NCBI GenBank assembly: GCA_017591395.1
Contig: WEDG01004047.1
Coordinates: 24,916 to 88,915 of the forward strand
From: Schistocephalus solidus
Taxonomy: Eukaryota > Platyhelminthes > Cestoda > Diphyllobothriidea > Diphyllobothriidae
Direction: 5' to 3'
Length of the DNA stretch: 64,000 nucleotides
The position numbers were made by a program, and so were the translations under genes. The notes under the pieces were generated by a model. It saw nothing but the letters and a program-made list of their open reading frames with translations, searched no databases and was not told the DNA's origin. Of the stretch, positions 22,661-35,100 are shown in pieces (position 1 is the first letter of the stretch; each line of letters starts with the position of its first letter).

Positions 22661-24384
22661 TCATTTGAAGGTTTTTGTTATTGTAGTCTATCTTAAGAAA
22701 AAAAACGGCAATTCGATTTTCCAGTTCGTGTGACCGGAGGAACGCAATTTTTTTTCAACAAATGTATTCACAACTTTGACTTATTACTAGCCATTTTTCT
22801 AAGATCCAGCTCAACTAATGAAAACTAAATCAGCATAAACTTATTTGTTTCTCGAAATACTTTCTTTCAATGAAACCTAATCTAATAAACCGTCTTGTTT
22901 TCGTAGAGCGTATATGAATCGATAGTAAGATTATAATCTTGATTTTTTTCGATTTTGACATTTATTTTTATTTTTCTCTGTGTAAATGTGTTCCGTTGTC
23001 CGTAGTTTTATGCTTATTCGGTAGCTGCTGTCACACGAAACTCATCAATTAGTCATTTTAAGCTTCACTTGAAACTGTTTAGGTGTGCATCTGGTGATAC
23101 ACTGGGGTATGTTATGTAAAGTCACAGAAAACAAAGTGCAACGTTTTAACTTTTATAGCAGAATTTACGCATTGTCTAATTTTTTGAACACTATGATATC
23201 TCTAGAATTGAACACAAAGCATATTTACAAGTCATACAACACTGGTTGGTTGGAATGGGAAATAGGTTTCGTTTTTTTCTAAAAATATAAATTTGTATCC
23301 ACAGCATTTTTTACACATTTTAGAATACAGTGTCAATGAGATAATATTTGTTTTTTAAAAGAAACTAATAGTTTCTAATATTTTAATCCAAGGTTCTAGT
23401 AACCTTCAAACATGCTTCACAAGTACAAATGCTGTGTTGGTTTCCGAACTTGATATCAAACTAAAAGTTTAAGCTCTAAAAAAATGCTTTCTAACTTACT
23501 CGAAAAATTAGTTTTTAAATAATAAAAAAGATGTGATTTTGAGGAAATTCTTGTGGTTTGTTATAGAACCTTTCAATGTTAATGGCAAAATTAGTTAACT
23601 TAGTCAGGCGTGTTTTAGACAAAATTGTTTGCATACTCCTTGTTATGGTTTTTTAAGAAAACATTTTATTGAACAACTTAATAAAACAAAACATTAAGAA
23701 ATATAGTTAAGTAATTTATGATCAATTATAAACTCGGTTAAACTCCAGATGTCTGTACTTCTCATTATCTAATAAAAATCCTGACTGTTTTCATCCTCAT
23801 ACGAATCACGAACAAATAGTTTTATTGGGGTATTCGTGGTAAGTAACCTGGTTTTCGTGAACACGAAGTGGTTGTCTCAACTAAAAAAAAACTAATATTT
23901 ACTTTCGGAAGCTAACCTCGCAGAACGTCTACCAAAGTTTACTTCCTACGTAAGTACTAAGTCAACTTCCTAATACTTGATCTACATTTTCTAATTTGAT
24001 CTTCGGCTGATCTAAGGCCACCAGTCACCCAGGGAATGTATTTCTTCCTACATAAATATATTGAAAAACAGTAATCACACGAAATGGTGCGATCTTTTTT
24101 GATAAGTTTTAACAACCTTGAACAGTAAAACGGTGCCGCTAAGTATAATGTTAAAAGAATGGTCACAGCCGATGTCGCGGAGTTTTAATAAAAATGATGG
24201 AACTAATCACACGAAAAAATGCCAACTCTGTGGTGGGTTTGGCGCCTACGGCACTAAATAACCCGATATATTTTTAGTAACCTTATCAATTATTTATGTG
24301 ATTGTTTCGTCCACGTTTTGTTAAGTCATCTTTGAGGTTCCTTGTAGAAGGAAATATTTGTTATTGTTGAATCTTGCGCCTCAG
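22661..24384. other. AT-rich intron or intergenic DNA
   Basis: Strongly AT-rich with many stops in all frames. If 21791-22660 and the exon at 24385 belong together this is intron, possibly with a small undetected exon, because the phases do not join directly. Confidence 0.5.
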
Positions 24385-24539
24385 CAATGTGCGAGAGGAC
24401 CATCAGGATTAAGGATGGAAAATTTGCGTTTCTTCAGAGAAAATAATAAGTCTTGTTATGGTGGGAATGATCTGAGAGCTGTTAAACCGCGCTCAGGGCA
24501 ACAGTTTCTAACCCATGAATTTTTATCGTATTTGGAAAA
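24385..24539 (+). CDS. Candidate internal exon, protein not recognised
   Basis: Bounded by a good acceptor (cttgcgcctcag, ending 24384) and a good donor (gtaaga from 24540). It is open in phase 0 for 51 codons and leaves two bases at its end (phase 2). The peptide is basic and hydrophilic and contains SCYGGNDLRAVKPRSG. The surroundings are AT-rich and stop-rich, so an open segment with both splice sites is notable. It may be part of the gene starting at 21791. Confidence 0.45.
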
Positions 24540-24997
24540 GTAAGAACTGTTTTATTAACTTCTCCTATGTTTAAAAGCGGTCTCTTCGCCTGGACTAGGC
24601 CATTGACATTTTTTCTGACTTCTTGAGCATTATGCGTGATACCTCTTTGATTGGCTATCCCGTATAAAGACCAATGAGTCAGAAATGGATTCAACTCTCT
24701 GCAGTAAAAAATCCCATTACTGAGTCCTGTACGCGCATCGCCGCATCTTCCCCAAACCTTTAATTTACTTTGTCTGAAGCTAGGTAACAACGAATTAGGC
24801 CGTTACCACCGGTTTACTTTTTGTGGTTGCACACGCTTGTACTCCGCAACCGCCGCGATCGACATACCCATATATGATAGTTGGCGTTCACTAATACTCA
24901 ATCCAATTAGTTTTCCACAAGTTTAGTCAGCTAAATATCCTCGGAAATGAATAATTAATCCACAAAATATACTCTTTGGTGTGCCTCCGTGTGGAAG

Positions 24998-25150
24998 AAG
25001 CATTATTGGTGGATATTACGTGATTTGCCCGTGGAACGTGTTCAACCTTCAGTCGGCCAGTTTGTGCTCGTTCCAACAAAAAAAGTAAAACAACTACCTC
25101 GTTGTTCGGTTTATGCAACGTGGGCGACCCGTGAAGTTCCGCTTATGAAA
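24998..25150 (+). CDS. Candidate internal exon, protein not recognised
   Basis: Ends at a strong donor (gtgagt, 25151-25156) in phase 0. The frame is open back to 24959, and possible acceptors lie at 24997 and 25000, so the start is uncertain. The peptide includes LPVERVQPSVGQFVLVPTKK and looks globular. The phase does not join the exon at 24385-24539 without another exon or a different acceptor. Confidence 0.4.
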
Positions 25151-26085
25151 GTGAGTTTCGCATGCCAATTAGGAAGACGAAACCCAAATAACATCGTCAT
25201 GGCGTACACCAGTCAATGCTTGTCAAAGCTTTACGGGATCGACTTATGCTTTGATAGTCACATCTGAATAAGCAAAAGTGAGCCAAGTCCAAAGCTTTGG
25301 ATTTTACGCATGGCTTTCGCATTTATTCAAACCGTTTATTTAGGAATAACTGGCGTGTCAAGTGTAATGGCTTAGACTAATGTTTCCCCTTAAAATAGTT
25401 TTTCAGTGAAAGAAAGCCAGAAAAATTAACATATTTGCTACGTTTTTATAGTTGATGTTGTCTAGAAATTACGTCAGCATGTGACAGGTTGGCGCTCGCC
25501 TACGTTTCCTCATTAACTAAGCGGGCATGTAGCATAAAAATTTCCCAATTAATACGAGTATAGACTAACATGATGATGGATACGAGTCAGTTGTTGGAGA
25601 ACCCTTTGGAAAAGCTGGGTACTGTAGGTTGGTGACTTGCCCTTTATAATATTTGCGTCTCGTTTGCCTTTTCCTTGCACTATCGAAAGGAATTTGTTTG
25701 GCTAAATAGGATTCTTACCCCAGAGATGGAATCTATTCATCGGAGTGCCCCGAAATAGAAAGTATGTTTGACAACGAAGAAGAATCCGTCGTGATCTCCT
25801 AGGTCTCCTTGCCTTCTTGCTGAACAAACGAATCCTGTAGCTAATCCTACTGTCTGTGCACTTCTTACCCAAAAAATCACAAGCAAATGCCCGAAAACCA
25901 AAGTCTATGTGCAACTATCATCTTTGTACAGAATTGCTTAAGTTTTGAGATTCCATTGGTTATTAGTTACCCATATTATGTTAAAAATTTGGAGCGACAA
26001 GGGGTCGCTGATTTAGAAAAGAGTAGGGATTACTAATTGGACTCAGCCCGTGTAAGAGAGGTGTCTAGGCGCAGAATTCTAGAAA
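25151..26085. other. No recognised feature
   Basis: No open frame with family resemblance and no repeat that I could match inside the window. Confidence 0.4.
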
Positions 26086-26315
26086 AAGTAAATATTCCCA
26101 TGCCCTAACCGTCACGACAACAGTAACATAAACCGAAACCATTGCCCTAATCTTAACCCCAACCCTAATCTAAAACCTAACCCACAATGAACCCTAACCT
26201 TCAATTCGACCATATACCTAACGCTATTTCCCTGGAATTTTGTGCAGAGACACCCGCAATGTGGGTGGTTCTCGTTCTCATGTACTCTCTAGGGAACCAT
26301 AGGAACCATCCTTAC
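26086..26315 (-). repeat. MITE-like repeat copy with degenerate TTAGGG-like array
   Basis: Starts with the shared flank aaatattcccatg and continues as a CCCTAA-rich degenerate array to about 26215. It then has the shared motif tttccctggaa and an end with tctagggaaccataggaac that resembles the right end of other copies. The left terminal inverted repeat is not clear here. Confidence 0.65.
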
Positions 26316-28781
26316 CGATAAAAGTAGCCCTGAATCCCAGATCCTCTTTTCGACCGTTGCTGTCCTGAGCTCTGGGCAGTTGTGACTCTCATTGGGCGAT
26401 CTTTAATACTCTACCAAACATTCCAAGTAAGACGAAGCCGAAAATATATGGATGGAGCTGCATTATGTTACTGAAAATTATTTGGTTCACTTGTAATTTA
26501 GCCTTCAAAGCAGGGCTCATCGGATCCTTCCTGCTACATTTGCCCTTGGAAATTCCTCGATGGAATTCTCATAGGCACAAACTGACTGAATTGGGCAACA
26601 GACCACAAACGTCACTCAGATTGGAAATTGCGATAAAAACATAAAATTCGACGTCGTTCCTGTTTGAGAAGGCTCGCAGCAGGAGACACACCGAGGCCGA
26701 CCCGATAAGCGCTATCAGTTGCCTAATTTCCCGTGCCTTTACAACAAATCGATATTCTTATCAGCTGTGGGGGAGGGAAGGGAACAGGTATGGAGCACGC
26801 TTTGGTCGGCCTACGACTGGCAGGGGTCACCGGACTCAGGTCACTACGGCTGCCTGATGTGCATGCTGCGTTGCCTGATGAACCAGACAGGGTGCAGGCT
26901 GTTTGACGTGCCAGGTTAGTCGCGGTGACTGTGCCGCCTCCTGGAAGCACAGGCACAGCCACACCCCGGTCGACTTCTGCCGGACAGTAAGATGATTGCC
27001 CATGAGGTGACCGGGCCTAATATAAACAGACGTTGCGCATTAGATGGGACACGCTAACTGCAGTTGATTAGCCACCTGGACGCAGGGGGCAGGACACTGG
27101 CTGCCCTCTCTATATCTCTCTCTTGCCCTCCATCGCTTACCTTCTTTCTCCTTGACTTCCTTCCCCCGTCGCCCAGTACCTGACCTGTTTATTGGAAAGG
27201 GTGACACGGATAGCCTGCTAACTTTTGCACTTTCTGAGGCTATTTTGCATCTGATCCCATCGGTTTGCACATAGTGGACATTACGCATTCTGATCTCTAA
27301 AATTGAAGTTTCTTGGACTTTGAACGCCTTGCATGACTGTCATACTTTCTCCTTTCAGACGTTTGTCACGCAGCTATATAATAAAAGCAATCAAACTCTT
27401 GTTCTTAATAAATTTCGCTTATAACTGGAAGCTCTCGCATATTGAGATATTTGTCTGGCCGTCTTCGAATCATTCATCCACAATTTCAGTATAATCGTTT
27501 TTCCGAGAGCAACCTCATTGGATATACTTAACGTTGATCATTGGGCTTGTTTTGCCCTGTTAGCTATAATTCGTTCGAATAAGCATTTAAAGCCCTTGGA
27601 TATCCTTAACCGTTAACCACTAGTTCAAGCATCACGTCTAACTTTGAGTCGTTCGGTGGAGCGACTGCTAGTAGAGTTTCGCGAAGAATATGATATATCC
27701 TTCAACAAAATTACAACGATCGGCACTTCTACTTTCTTAGGAAATCCTCTGCTATAACGTTTCAACTCAGGCAATTTGGTTCCACCACTCACTCACTCTA
27801 AGTAGAATGAATTCAAATTCCAAGATCAAAATATGTGGAATCACCATCTGAGAAAAGGATCATGAGTTACCTATAAGTTAGCTTAGCCCTGGTGTACCCA
27901 AGAATAGTACGTTTACTGGACTAGTAGGCACGTCAATTGCTAAATTCCAAAACATTTTCGTTCCAGTTTCAACTGCTCGGACATCTAGCTCTTATCGCTC
28001 CACGAAATAATACTGAGTGAAGCAGTCATACTACACAGGCTGCTTCGAAGGGCGCTCGAAGCTGAATGAAGGTTACCAGCCTCTATCTCTATCTGAAAGG
28101 AATGCGTGTATAAAGCCTATTCCGGTTATTGGGGAGGGGGTTCAGGCTTGTCGTTCTACCCCTTGGCGGGTGCTCTCTCTGCCTGTTCCATCTAATTTTA
28201 GGTAGGACTCATAGGTTCGTCCTTCATTTGATGTAATTTTCAAGTCCTGCTAAGTCTGTATTGATCCTGTGATCATTTATTCAACCAAACAAACGATGTT
28301 TTGAGCAATTTTTCCACGGTATGAATTCAAAGCAAGCGAAAGAATAGGATTTATTGAATGCAACAAATTGCGCGACAGCTCATCAGCTGCGTCCTGTCAC
28401 TGCATAACGAAAATAGCGAATGAGAGAACACAGGAAATTTTAATTCGTACAGAAAAATCGATGTGAAACAGCAAGCTCAGTGACTTTCTGCCGTAAGGCC
28501 AATCGATAAAGGTAAATAATTTGAATCATTTTTCCCATTGCTCTCTGACCCTTGCTGTTATGCATTGATTTTCTGTTAATTCAAACTGCTGTCCATTTTC
28601 ATTCGTTATCTGTGTTATGCAAAGACGGGTTGCAGTTGATAAGCCGTCTCGAAATTTGTTGGTACCAATAAATCCTGCTGTATACGCCTGTTTTAAAGGT
28701 AAATAACTTAAAGAATTCTGAGACAGATAAGTGGGGAAAAGGACAAAGGAAAGGGAAATGTGTAAATCAAGGAGCTAGAGG
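26316..28781. other. No supported gene
   Basis: A GC-rich block at about 26770-26910 lies between a possible acceptor and a possible donor (gttagt) and is open in two frames, but neither peptide is recognisable. The remainder shows nothing clear. Confidence 0.35.
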
Positions 28782-29870
28782 TTACCACGGAAGATTTAGG
28801 CTGACCACATACTCCAACTGCTTACACAGGTCCGATTTCGACCGTCGAATATAGGCCACTTCCAGGTAACGCAATGTAAGTGTTGTTCGTGTCCGAACAA
28901 GCACTCGGACTGATGTTTTAGGGTCAATGGAGTGACCAGTATCAAGCAGGCGTTTAGTAACGGAAGAACGCAGAATTGTGTTTTCCCGCTTTAGAAGCCA
29001 CCTGGGTTTGTGCTTAATTGACCTGGAATGCACGATGTACTTGCCCCCGCAAGTGTATGTAAATTCACAAACACAATGTGAAGTGGCGTGTACTAGCAAG
29101 GTATCTTTAGCTCGCGGGATAGGCAGGGGTTTAGTAGGAGTGCAAACTCCGAGTTCAGCAGCATTGTATGTCCCTTCAGTGGTACATCACAGCCGTTGTC
29201 TGATGGTATTTAGAATGTTGTCACCTGTAAATGGCAAGGATATAAAAATGGGCTTTTTGGAAACTGAATATTTCGTCAATTTTGGCCGTAGAGGGTTGCT
29301 TTACTTGTCAATGAAATGTGCTGTATATCCTCGCTTAAGTAAAGTTGATTTAAGGCAGGTCATTTCTGCATTCAATGTCTCAACAGAGCAGATTTTTTGT
29401 CCTTTGGGAAAGAGTGTGAACCAAGTTGCGTTTCCATTCTATGGGTAAAAGCCTCGAGAAATGCAAATTTTGTCCTTTCCATGTATTCTAATGGAAAACG
29501 CTTCGCCTTATGGATCCATCTTCCTTTCTAAGCATGTGAACATCCAGGAAGGAAATCTAGTTATCCTGTTCCATTTCCATGCTAAATTTGATCTTTGGGT
29601 GGGCTTTATTCATAGTGAAAAGTAAGTATTCTGCCTCGTTAATGTCTTCAACAATCGCGAATACATTATCTACATATCTTCGGTAAAGTGTGATCATGTT
29701 CAATTTGTAAGGGACTTTTTCTCTCAGATATCCCATAAAAATGTCAGCAAAATTTGGACCAAGTGGATTTCTCATTGCTACGCCGTCGATTTGACTATAT
29801 ATTTGGCCGTCATTGGATGTTCGTGTTGCACAATTTTAATGCTTCCCGTAATATTTCGGGTGATCTCCCT
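28782..29870 (-). mobile_element. Penelope-like element: reverse transcriptase C-terminal half and GIY-YIG endonuclease, decayed
   Basis: Minus-strand order: QIYSQIDGVAM and NPLGPNFADIFMGYL (normally GSPLGP), then the active-site region YRRYVDNVFAIVED (about 29660-29700; the usual YVDD has Asn for the second Asp), then HPKIKFSMEME, LDVHMLRKEDGS, a segment with several stops, and a final 106-codon frame (28782-29099) with HATSHCVCEFTYTCGGKYI and the end VVSLNLPW. The last part is the Penelope GIY-YIG nuclease; the YIG Gly is lost (KYIVHS). The altered active sites and the stops show it is dead. Confidence 0.93.
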
Positions 29871-29934
29871 GGACGTTTAATAACTAACTCCTACCGTACC
29901 ATTGGACGAAACAATAGAATATTTGTTCTCATGC

Positions 29935-30095
29935 TTCTGAAAATCGCCTCGAAATACTAAGGAAAGTATTAAAATTGTGCACCAAGAACGTCCAAGTTCT
30001 ATTTAACGGTCAAATATATGGTCAAATCGAAGGCGTAGAAATGGGAAGTCCGCTTGGTCCGACCTTTGCTGACATCTTTATGGGATATCTGGTGT
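29935..30095 (+). mobile_element. Second Penelope-like fragment, opposite orientation
   Basis: Plus-strand frame with RLEILRKVLKLCTKNVQVLF, then GQIYGQIEGVEM and GSPLGPTFADIFMGYL, where the similarity stops at about 30092. It is the same reverse-transcriptase region as the inner end of the minus-strand copy, so the two fragments lie head to head with less than 100 bases between them. This copy keeps the GSPLGP motif that the other has lost. Confidence 0.88.
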
Positions 30096-30442
30096 GCGCG
30101 AATCTCAACTGAAACAATCGATAGGGAATCATTTGTCTACCCTACTGGAGGTCGGTGCAGATCCTGTCTAGTTGTTTCCCTTGTGAATTGAGGTAGTTGA
30201 TTCAGTTACCGTACGTGTGGATAGAACACTCGTTGTCCTCTGCCCCTTACTAGCGGTGAACTTGGCGTTGAAAAATGACAGGAGTAATTAGTAGGGCCTC
30301 TGTCATCGTGGCGACAATTTGCTGTACACTCAGGGTTATCTTTTGAAACTGTCTGCTTTCGTTAGCGCGCGAACTTTAGATTGTTAAATTTACACGGGAT
30401 AATTTATCATAAAGCCTTCACTCCTTCCCTCCGTCTTCGCAG

Positions 30443-30670
30443 TCTCCTCTTCTCGAGCGAGTTACGCTTTCTCTGGGCCGAGGAACAGGACAGGGTTTGG
30501 CGCCTGCAAGTTAGGCCTACTCCGCAAGGTGTCACAGTTCGGCTGCGCCTGCGTGGTTCCCCCAACACGGACTCTTCGGAGGCTGCAGTCGACGAAACCG
30601 CGGACTTCCCCCCATCCTACTACGTGCCGCATGTAGCGGAAGCCGACATGTCAACTCCGAGGCACCAAAA
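30443..30670 (+). CDS. Candidate internal exon of an unrecognised gene
   Basis: Strong acceptor with a long pyrimidine tract (ctccgtcttcgcag, ending 30442) and good donor (gtaagc from 30671). The exon is 228 bases, fully open, GC-richer than its surroundings, and begins with the third base of a codon and ends with two bases. The peptide is charged and includes LWAEEQDRVWRLQVRPTPQG and an acidic Ser/Asp-rich stretch. Its end phase fits the exon at 44954-45296, so both may belong to one gene with a 14.3 kb intron. Family not recognised. Confidence 0.55.
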
Positions 30671-31922
30671 GTAAGCATTTGAGGTTATGCGGACTGGGGT
30701 GACCCGTTCAGATTCCTTTTTTTCAAGAAAAACGCTTGTAAGTGGAAAAAAATGGGGGGGGGGTCGGATGCTCCCAACTTTAAGGCGGAGGCGACAGTAA
30801 CGTTTGAAGTAACTATGAGTCAGCTGATTATTAGTCATTGCAGTAACCATATTCGACCCTCTCCAGGCCATGACGATAGGTCCCCGCTCGCCGACCGGGT
30901 TGACTGCCAGCGCACGACCATAAGCGCTTAATTTATGGGGGCTGCAACTCACCGAAAAGGGGTGAGGTGGTGGTAACGAACACCCAAGCAGCTTTAAAAC
31001 TTCAATACACTTGCTTCACGTTCCGGTATTAGTTGAACGCTATGGGACCACAGTCGGCCCGGATTGCTTTCTAGTACCGCTTGCGCATTAACTGGCAGCG
31101 GGAGAACCGCGCGAAAGGGTCCGGAACGTGCAGGTGGAGTTGTGGGCTCTCGGCCAATTTATGGAATAGTGACTGAACGCTGCCCCCTCCTCCCTCTCCA
31201 CCCTCTTCATCGAAGTGTGGCGTGTTTAATGCCTCCATCGGTCCAAAAGAGGTTAGTCTGCATACAGGACTGTCCCTTTATCAAACAGACTTTCCTGCCA
31301 TTTAAGTCAGCAGTTTGATGCTGGAAACACTTCAAACAGACGGCTTGTACCCCGGCTCCCCATATATCCAATGAGCAAATTTGCTTCAAGAATGCATGTA
31401 AACCGGTCTCTTTGCGATGCCATATTGTGTACGTGGTCGGATGGCCGATAAACCATGGAATATGCAGTGACTATTGTTAGCTTGATCGTAAAGGCCATTA
31501 GGACATAGAAAGCGATGAAATTCATGGACTGTCCACCGAACTATCCGAATCAAAGGCGACATGGGTTCGGAAAATGATGTCGTGCAAGCAGTGCAGTGCT
31601 GCAGCTTGTCACAAGACTCGCCATTTGAATAACATAAATATGCATTTTTGTTGAATTTAAATATCTGCATGATGTCAAAAGTTCTTCACGCAATGGCTTA
31701 CCAACAAGTGGCTGCTTATCCTCACTTTCTAAAATGTATGTCTTCATGCTATGTTATATTTTAAATTGTGTTAAAAGTATGAGGTAACTTGCTCTTCAAT
31801 ATATGCATATTGTTAAACATGCGCATATTTCTTGAAGCTGCCTGAGAAGAGTTTCGTTTAGCAGCAGAACTTGCACAAATATTAGTCCTCCGGTCTTATA
31901 AACTTATAGGTAAGGATAGTTT
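30671..31922. other. No recognised feature
   Basis: No family resemblance in any frame and no matched repeat; a G-run at about 30756-30765 is the only low-complexity element. Would be intron if the two flanking plus-strand exons form one gene. Confidence 0.4.
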
Positions 31923-32105
31923 ATATGACTCCCCCAACAGAAGACAGGCATAGGAACATCCAACAATACAGATGGTTTTGCGCCAAATTCCAGGGCCATT
32001 ACAGTTAGGGTTGAAGTAAAGTTCGTGGAAATATTGGGGTTTGAATTAGGATTTGGGTTAGGGTTACGATTAAAGTTTGGGTTAGGGTTTGTGCAAGGGT
32101 TACTT
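31923..32105 (+). repeat. MITE-like repeat copy with TTAGGG-like array
   Basis: Begins with an atatg-ctccc-type end and a gcataggaac motif, then tccagggcc, then a G-rich strand array with gggttagggtta near 32055. The 3' end is not clear and the copy is probably truncated. Confidence 0.6.
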
Positions 32106-35100
32106 CAGAAGAATAATTACCTTTCATGAACTTCAGCAGAATGTCACCCTTATTACGGGGAAGGGTGCGGGACATATAAACGATTCCCACCAACATACAA
32201 ATATAAAATTCTCCCTTCTAAAGCATTCACCTTGTAGTAATTTCATAGAATGCCTCCTTTCATATATAACACTTCCAGAATTCGTTTTTTTAACAGAAAA
32301 TTCTTGCAAACCTTTCCGTCAATCCTACACATGATTTCGTGTAAGTTTCTGACAATACAAGAAAAATACTATGCCAGCAACGTAGTTATGACTCTTTCTG
32401 AATGCTTCTTTTATGCTCGTGTGAAGGGCGCCTACCAAACACGTTAATCATTTGTTTCGCCCAGCTGACTCAGACCAAAATGCGCGCAACAGAGAACAAA
32501 GACAAGTAAATGTCCAACTTCCACCTCATCAGTCTGTTCGACTTAGGAACAGCTGTTGCACATTTTGGGGGCTCTAGTAGCTTATGCAACTGCATGCAGC
32601 TAAGACGGTTCGATACTCCGATCGCCTCACTTACAGGTTGATGGAAAATATAGGACACACTCAAGCCACCAGGTTCCTGAGGTATGCTCTGCTACCGTTT
32701 TCGAGTACGAAACCAAATGTATGACTGGTGGGACACTAAGGAGACTTCTGGCATGACGGTTGTACGCAGGACGGTGTGGCAGCAGAGGATGTGACGATGT
32801 TCTTGGTGGTCGGAGAAGGCGAGCGCCGACGCCTGTTTCTCAGTCCCATTCATTCCATCTCACCTCGGAGTCGCAGATGCCACAAGAAAATACGGTTCGA
32901 GGCGGCCTGGTTGTTCTTTAATGGATTTCTATAGTTTGAATTATTAACTGCCGCGCATAGGACACAGATTTTCGTGTGCACTTATAGGTTTTAATCGGGT
33001 GCCTGAAAGCGACTCCTGGGGGCTGGTGTTATGTCGACGTGGGTGGTGTTGTCCCATTGACCAGAGTTAGAGTTTTGAGTCGTTTGTCGACATGGCTCCT
33101 GCTGGTTAAAAACTGGCTCTTATTTGGATTTCTTCGTCATTGTGTCCGCGCCCACATCCTGTCGACATGGCTTCGTTTTGCTATCAGAATGCGGCGTGTG
33201 TGTGTGGGATGAGCGAGAGAGACGGAATGAGCGAGTTATATGCTGCGCAAGTCTGCTTCACCAATGGCCCCCTTTCTGGGACGTCGGTGGACCCCTTTGC
33301 TTGTGACAGTTGATTTATTTGACGGATATTGGAAATTCACGTGAAATCAATGCACTGTGCAGAAATTTCGCACAGGTTAGTTTGTCCTTTACAAGCACCA
33401 CGAACCACTACTGTCACGACCGTGCAGCGGTTGCTTCTACGTCACATTCAATTGCAGTAAAGAAGGCTTGCAGGGCATCTGCCGCACTCGACCTACACTG
33501 GACCACCTCACCAATAAAACAAAGCCCAAAGGACTAGTATGAATTCGGTTGCTTTGACTGATCGACCTGAATCCACACATGCGTGCTCTGCACAAGTGTT
33601 TGGCCCCAGAAGCACCCAAACCAGGTACCAGGCGATTGAGTCCGGTTAGGTACGGAAATGTAGAGATTCCTCTCTCCCCAATTATACCTTTTGACTTACT
33701 AAATACCAGGGTGATTAAGGTTAGGGTAAGTTTCAGAGTTAAATTAAGGACAGGATAATGTTCGTCGCCTTGGAATTTGCGTAAGGCTGTATTACTGGGG
33801 GATAGGGTTCTTGTCCCTGAGTCAAACCGGGAATGTTAGGTTTTGTCGAGGAGAATGTTCACAAAGCCCATATTAAGGAGGAACCACTACGACTAAGCCT
33901 TCATGACGAAGGAGTGCCGTCAGTTGGTAACCCTCAGGCAATGAGCTCAGTGACAGATCGGAAGCTAACTGCCTTTATTTTAGTGAGATCTGCTGTTGAT
34001 CGACCTCTAGTTCTTTCCTCTCCTACCGTTGCACGAGTGGTTTGTGTGAATTATGTTACCTGCCGTTTATACTTGCCACAGCGGTTGACGTGAGGTGACG
34101 CTGCCTTTCAACCGATGCTGTCCCCAATAGGGCCACCGACGTGATATAGTTGAACTGCAGAGCCGTTTTGGTACCGTCGCTGTCAACGATACGGATACCG
34201 AGAGCACGCACCTGACCACAATATACACGTGCAGTGCGGGTAAGTTTACGAAACACTTATGGGTTGTTGAACTCGCGCATTGCATTTCGCCTAAATCGAT
34301 AGAAATGACTGCGCTCCTGGTTAGCAACCTTCCTAGCTACGGCCGTTAAGATATTGCTATACAATATTATCCCCTGTTTACTTCCGCTGCTTCAACTCGG
34401 TCCGCTTGCTCTGCGGTGATTGCTCTTGGCTGCACTCCTTCCCCGAATGTAGGGTACGCATTGACCAATAACTTCCTTTTTTGGTAATTTCGGATCCTTG
34501 TTTGGAGGATATTCTGAAACAGATTAATAATCACAATGCATACTCCGGGACGGGACATTCGCAGTTGGAGTAATCGGAGTAGGGAGAGGACTAATAAATG
34601 ACAAAAGTTTATTGTCTACAAGCGTTGTGCTACAGCAGACATCAGTATAATGAGAGACGGATCAGGTGCTCTTCTTGGAGGTTTTTAGAAGTTCAGTAGT
34701 GAAGGCTGCTTCTGAAGTCAATGAAGCATGCAGATTCAGCTACATAGAATTAACGGGTAGGGTTGAGCACTATAGTGAGGAAAGTGAAACCAGACACAGC
34801 TAGACAAAATCATATGGCTATTTACAGGTTGAATTCACGACCACACTCCGTCGTGGAGATGTCACCCAAAGAACCCTGTTTCTTCCACCGGAAGATATAA
34901 ACTAGGAAGAAAATTCCCAGTGTTTGCAAGGATAGTCGAATGAAAGTTCGTAACTTATCTACCGTCATATGCCAGCCCCACTTCAATTCCTAACCGCACA
35001 GATCTTGGCTTTAAGATCGAGCTAATAATTTTGGACGGAACCAAATTTCAGCGGTCCAAGGCCTGTGATCTGTCAAGTGAAGAGAAACGCTCACTTCACA

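Noticed and set aside
26100..26240. Telomere end or CRISPR-like array suggested by CCCTAA-rich repeats
   Set aside because: The units are irregular, and the flanking motifs recur at other copies, so it is part of a dispersed element. There are no regular spacers.
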